From Commensalibacter sp963921845 (GTDB taxonomy: Bacteria > Pseudomonadota > Alphaproteobacteria > Acetobacterales > Acetobacteraceae): 17,902 nt of DNA. The first letter of the stretch is position 1. The number at the start of each line of letters is the position of its first letter. The notes beneath the pieces were generated by a model that saw only the letters and a list, made by a program, of their open reading frames with translations, was not told the DNA's origin and did no database searches. The stretch lies in contig NZ_CAWUGZ010000120.1 in the NCBI RefSeq assembly GCF_963921845.1, positions 1 to 17,902 on the forward strand, read 5' to 3'. This document shows positions 15,557 to 17,902 of this stretch, one piece after another. The translations under genes and the position numbers were made by a program.

Positions 15557-17547
15557 GTTTCAACGCGATAGGCAAATTGACTAAATTCATATTCTTGGTG
15601 GGGATCTTCTTGCATCCATTCAAACGGCGTCCTATTCTTTTTGGCTTGATTGGCCTTGGCGGTGCACAAGGTTAAATTATGAAAACTGTCATCGCCAAAA
15701 CGACTCCACGGTAAAATATGATCTATCTGATAACTAATCCCATCAAATAGCTTTTCAGGTTGTATGGAATCGCCACTATACAAACATTTCCACCCTTGTT
15801 CCTGCGCCAACGCGTACAAACGCAAACTAGAACCCGTTGCTTTTTGTTCAGGAAAATCTTCTAAAAAATTTCGTTCTAACGTGCGATTGCGCTCCGTCCC
15901 CTCTTTAATAATTTTGCTTAATTTATTACGCTCTATGACATTTTGCCCCAGGTCCCGTGCCAATTCGACGTGAATAAAACCAGGAAGCTGACCTTGCAAC
16001 GCGGGATGATTATTAATTAAAGCTACAAATTGTTTAATTCCTTCTATTACGGCTTTGCGTGCAACGGGTGAGGTAACTAAATGTTCTTTTTTATCGGTCA
16101 AATGCTCTGAAATAACTTTTCGAATCAAAGAAGGGGATAGTCCCTGCGTTTTGTTCTTTAAATTAACCCATGAAGCGTTATCAGGTGCCAAAAAATCGTA
16201 ACCCACATTTTCACACGCTTCGGTGTAACCAAACCCTTGTTTAAGGTAGGGAATAAGGTTCCGACAGGCTTTGGTGGAAAGATGGCCAACGCCTTTAAAA
16301 TCTTCAAAGTGATTATCATCCAAGGCACGAACAATTAATCGTTCGCCATCTTTATCCAACTTTAATTGAGCAATTTTTTCTTTTATAGTCTGGCTATCTT
16401 CATGAAAGGCAATAATCTCAGTCACCTGATCCAATTGTTCCATAGAAACATAAGGATAGATTTCGCCCAATAGTTTCCTAAAAAGGCACGTTCCCGGTGC
16501 GGATTTTCCTTTACTCGTAACAATATCTTGTTTTTCTTCGTCTTCTTTGCTTTTTTTATTCGATACCAATCCTTTAAAGTGAACGGTATCGGGAATAGCT
16601 AGTATCGTACGTAATTTTTTATAAGTAAAACTTTGCTGTTTACCAAATTCATTCATGGCTTTAGCTATTTCGTCTGGCCTAAGAGAACGAGATTTAAATT
16701 TTTCATCTTTTAATTGTAAATTATTTAATTTTGATAAAAACCGAAACAATTCATAAGAGGGGGCATATTTAGAAGCTCTTTTTTCTTGAGGTTCAAAAGA
16801 GCACTGACCCAACAGCGTTATTGAATTTTGTAAGCCCCGTTGGCTAAAGGCTTTTGCTATAAAATCCTCTTCCAACTCCTTAGAAGCAACATGATTGCCG
16901 AGTTGCCGTTGACGCTCCAATAAATAAATAACTTCTTGTACTAGCCAATCCCTTTTAGGTGTCCTACCGTAATCCCCTTCACGATTGCGTTTTTTTTGTT
17001 TAAGATCTGCATCCATGACAAGAGCTTCTGCAAAGGTACGATAGTTCGCTATTGTGCTGGATAAAGAAGCCAAAGAGGATAATAATTTTTGATCATTTTT
17101 AGCTTCTGCCTTTTCCCCTCCTTTTCGGGTCGATTTAAAACCTCTGTGTTTCGCAATATGATAAAGGGCTATCCCCAATTCTTCTTTACTTAACACACGA
17201 TCCAAGCCCTCTACTCGTAAATCCCATGGAGAGCACAATAAATTTTGCTGTACTTCAGTTTGAGCAAATTTATGCTTATGAGGCAACAGATGATAGAAGG
17301 CTAAACACGCTCTTACTTCATTTAACCGTTGACGCCTGCGGCTAATGGTTCTTCGTGTTAAACGGGCTTCTCGGCGGATTTGATTGGTAGGTTTTTTTTC
17401 TTTGTCTGTTTCGGGTGCATTAAATAACCACACCCCAGCATCCAAAAGATGATTAACCGTTTGGTTTTCATTTAATTGAAACAATGACCAACCTACGCTG
17501 GCAATTCCTAAGTCAAATCCTATCACAATTTGTTCATTTATACGCAT
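15496..17547 (-). CDS. cas9: Cas9, N-terminal part (RuvC-I/II, bridge helix, REC, HNH), frameshifted before RuvC-III
   Basis: First gene of a type II-C effector, the RNA-guided double-strand endonuclease. RuvC-I is IGFDLGIASVGWSL with Asp12. The arginine-rich bridge helix spans about 57-80 (RREARLTRRTISRRRQRL). The REC region starts near YHIAKHRGFKS. RuvC-II is HVELARDLG with Glu528. HNH is YQIDHILPWSRFGDDSFHNL with Asp609 and His610, followed by NQAKKNRTPFEW. After RVET the frame crosses A8 (15531-15538 on the plus strand as T8) and ends about 11 residues later in RGNICCWRLPK, giving 683 residues. One extra A gives a 1078-residue Cas9 (Neisseria type II-C Cas9 is 1082). GGAG lies about 8 nt before the ATG. 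As written it lacks RuvC-III and the PAM-interacting domain. HNH alone might nick only if targeting survived, which is unlikely. Confidence 0.93.
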   Translation of the reverse strand: MRINEQIVIGFDLGIASVGWSLFQLNENQTVNHLLDAGVWLFNAPETDKEKKPTNQIRREARLTRRTISRRRQRLNEVRACLAFYHLLPHKHKFAQTEVQQNLLCSPWDLRVEGLDRVLSKEELGIALYHIAKHRGFKSTRKGGEKAEAKNDQKLLSSLASLSSTIANYRTFAEALVMDADLKQKKRNREGDYGRTPKRDWLVQEVIYLLERQRQLGNHVASKELEEDFIAKAFSQRGLQNSITLLGQCSFEPQEKRASKYAPSYELFRFLSKLNNLQLKDEKFKSRSLRPDEIAKAMNEFGKQQSFTYKKLRTILAIPDTVHFKGLVSNKKSKEDEEKQDIVTSKGKSAPGTCLFRKLLGEIYPYVSMEQLDQVTEIIAFHEDSQTIKEKIAQLKLDKDGERLIVRALDDNHFEDFKGVGHLSTKACRNLIPYLKQGFGYTEACENVGYDFLAPDNASWVNLKNKTQGLSPSLIRKVISEHLTDKKEHLVTSPVARKAVIEGIKQFVALINNHPALQGQLPGFIHVELARDLGQNVIERNKLSKIIKEGTERNRTLERNFLEDFPEQKATGSSLRLYALAQEQGWKCLYSGDSIQPEKLFDGISYQIDHILPWSRFGDDSFHNLTLCTAKANQAKKNRTPFEWMQEDPHQEYEFSQFAYRVETCSSCQRKKRGNICCWRLPK
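15531..15538 (-). other. A8 homopolymer at the cas9 frame break (potential slippage site)
   Basis: On the coding strand the tract reads CAAAG-A8-GAGG. In the upstream frame it contains A AAA AAA, a classical -1 slippery heptamer. A -1 ribosomal slip, or one A added by polymerase slippage, joins the two cas9 parts exactly as RKKKRKYLLLEA. No strong downstream stem-loop or upstream Shine-Dalgarno stimulator was noticed. It may instead be a true deletion or a sequencing error. Confidence 0.6.
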
Positions 17548-17576
17548 TATCGCACTCCGTTTACATCAATGGTATG

Positions 17577-17606
17577 ATCATAAATGTAAAAAATTATTCT
17601 TGGCAA
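17577..17606 (-). promoter_or_regulatory. Candidate cas9 promoter
   Basis: On the minus strand, TTGCCA (17606-17601), 18 bp, then TATGAT (17582-17577), about 30 bp before the cas9 ATG. It lies back to back with the tracrRNA promoter; the two -35 boxes are separated by 11 bp. Confidence 0.5.
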
Positions 17607-17617
17607 TTCGCTTTTTG

Positions 17618-17646
17618 TTGATAGGCTTTGTAAACTATGCTATTAA
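17618..17646 (+). promoter_or_regulatory. Candidate tracrRNA promoter
   Basis: TTGATA (17618-17623), 17 bp, TATTAA (17641-17646). The predicted transcription start near 17653 falls right at the beginning of the anti-repeat, which fits a compact tracrRNA. Confidence 0.55.
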
Positions 17647-17651
17647 AAAAA

Positions 17652-17740
17652 TAAGAACTGTAAGGAAGCCACGGTAAGTTGGTTTTCCAACGAAAGATTA
17701 CCCCAATTTTGAATTTATTTCTGAATTGGGGGATTCTTTT
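17652..17740 (+). ncRNA. tracrRNA candidate (type II-C)
   Basis: The trans-activating RNA pairs with the crRNA repeat and is bound by Cas9. From 5' to 3': the anti-repeat 17652-17669 (TAAGAACTGTAAGGAAGC), complementary to the repeat-like unit at 13046-13063; a nexus-like stem GGTAA-GTTGG-TTTT-CCAAC-GAAAGA-TTACC (17673-17702); and a terminator-like hairpin at the end. It is divergent from cas9, the arrangement seen in Neisseria-type loci, and is about 88 nt long. The anti-repeat is short (18 nt), and the candidate promoter sits where a longer one would extend. The evidence is structural and positional; no transcript data are available. Confidence 0.72.
17701..17740 (+). terminator. Rho-independent-like terminator of the tracrRNA
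   Basis: CCCCAATT (17701-17708) pairs perfectly with AATTGGGG (17724-17731) across a 15-nt loop, and the downstream strand runs into GATTCTTTT. The T-run is interrupted but the stem is strong for such an A/T-rich region. Confidence 0.65.
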
Positions 17741-17902
17741 ATAAAATACGCTCTAGGTATTCTTGGTTTTTTCGATATTTATTTTTATATATTTTAAATT
17801 AAAAATAGAAAGTTATTGATAAAAACCTATGCAAAATTTTCGTTATAATTTAATAATTCATTCTTTTTTGTTATTGTGATTTATTATTAATACTATGCAT
17901 AG

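Larger units (their letters stand above)
17548..17902. other. Region upstream of cas9: divergent promoters and tracrRNA, then empty AT-rich DNA
   Basis: Positions 17548-17740 hold the cas9 promoter, tracrRNA promoter and tracrRNA. The last 160 bp (17741-17902) are very A/T-rich, with no coding frame, no CRISPR repeat and no further copy of the repeat-like element. An array beyond the right edge cannot be excluded. Confidence 0.5.

Overview
The window looks like a low-GC gammaproteobacterial chromosome segment. The galactose permease, beta-galactosidase and lactose permease read almost like enterobacterial GalP, LacZ and LacY. The intergenic DNA is long and very AT-rich, as in host-associated or reduced genomes. 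The genus cannot be read from the sequence. No tRNA, rRNA or transposase was seen.

Left part (1-3087). A possible LysR-like gene start runs off the left edge. It is followed by a minus-strand pair, a GRP/DMT-type sugar permease and then ribokinase, which probably form a ribose (or nucleoside-ribose) uptake operon without rbsD. Next is about 645 bp of AT-rich DNA holding one unrecognised 55-codon ORF.

Middle part (3088-12898). This is a galactoside catabolic cluster. A LacI-family repressor is divergent from galP and a GH36 alpha-galactosidase. After a gap of about 700 bp come lacZ and lacY. LacY would import lactose or melibiose, LacZ and the GH36 enzyme would cut beta- and alpha-galactosides, and GalP would take up free galactose. 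No Leloir-pathway gene is present here.

Right part (13046-17902). This is a type II-C CRISPR-Cas locus on the minus strand in the order cas9-cas1-cas2. A compact tracrRNA candidate with a promoter and a terminator-like hairpin is divergent from cas9. Two things stand out. First, cas9 is broken by a -1 frame change at an A8 homopolymer between the HNH domain and RuvC-III; adding one A gives a 1078-residue protein. Second, there is no repeat-spacer array. Instead a solitary repeat-like sequence lies about 50 bp beyond cas2 and pairs over 18 bp (one G-U) with the tracrRNA anti-repeat. A diverged relative of it lies 4.7 kb away, on the other side of lacZY. The system may be decaying, may be rescued by slippage, or may be reduced to a tracrRNA plus repeat-derived RNAs.
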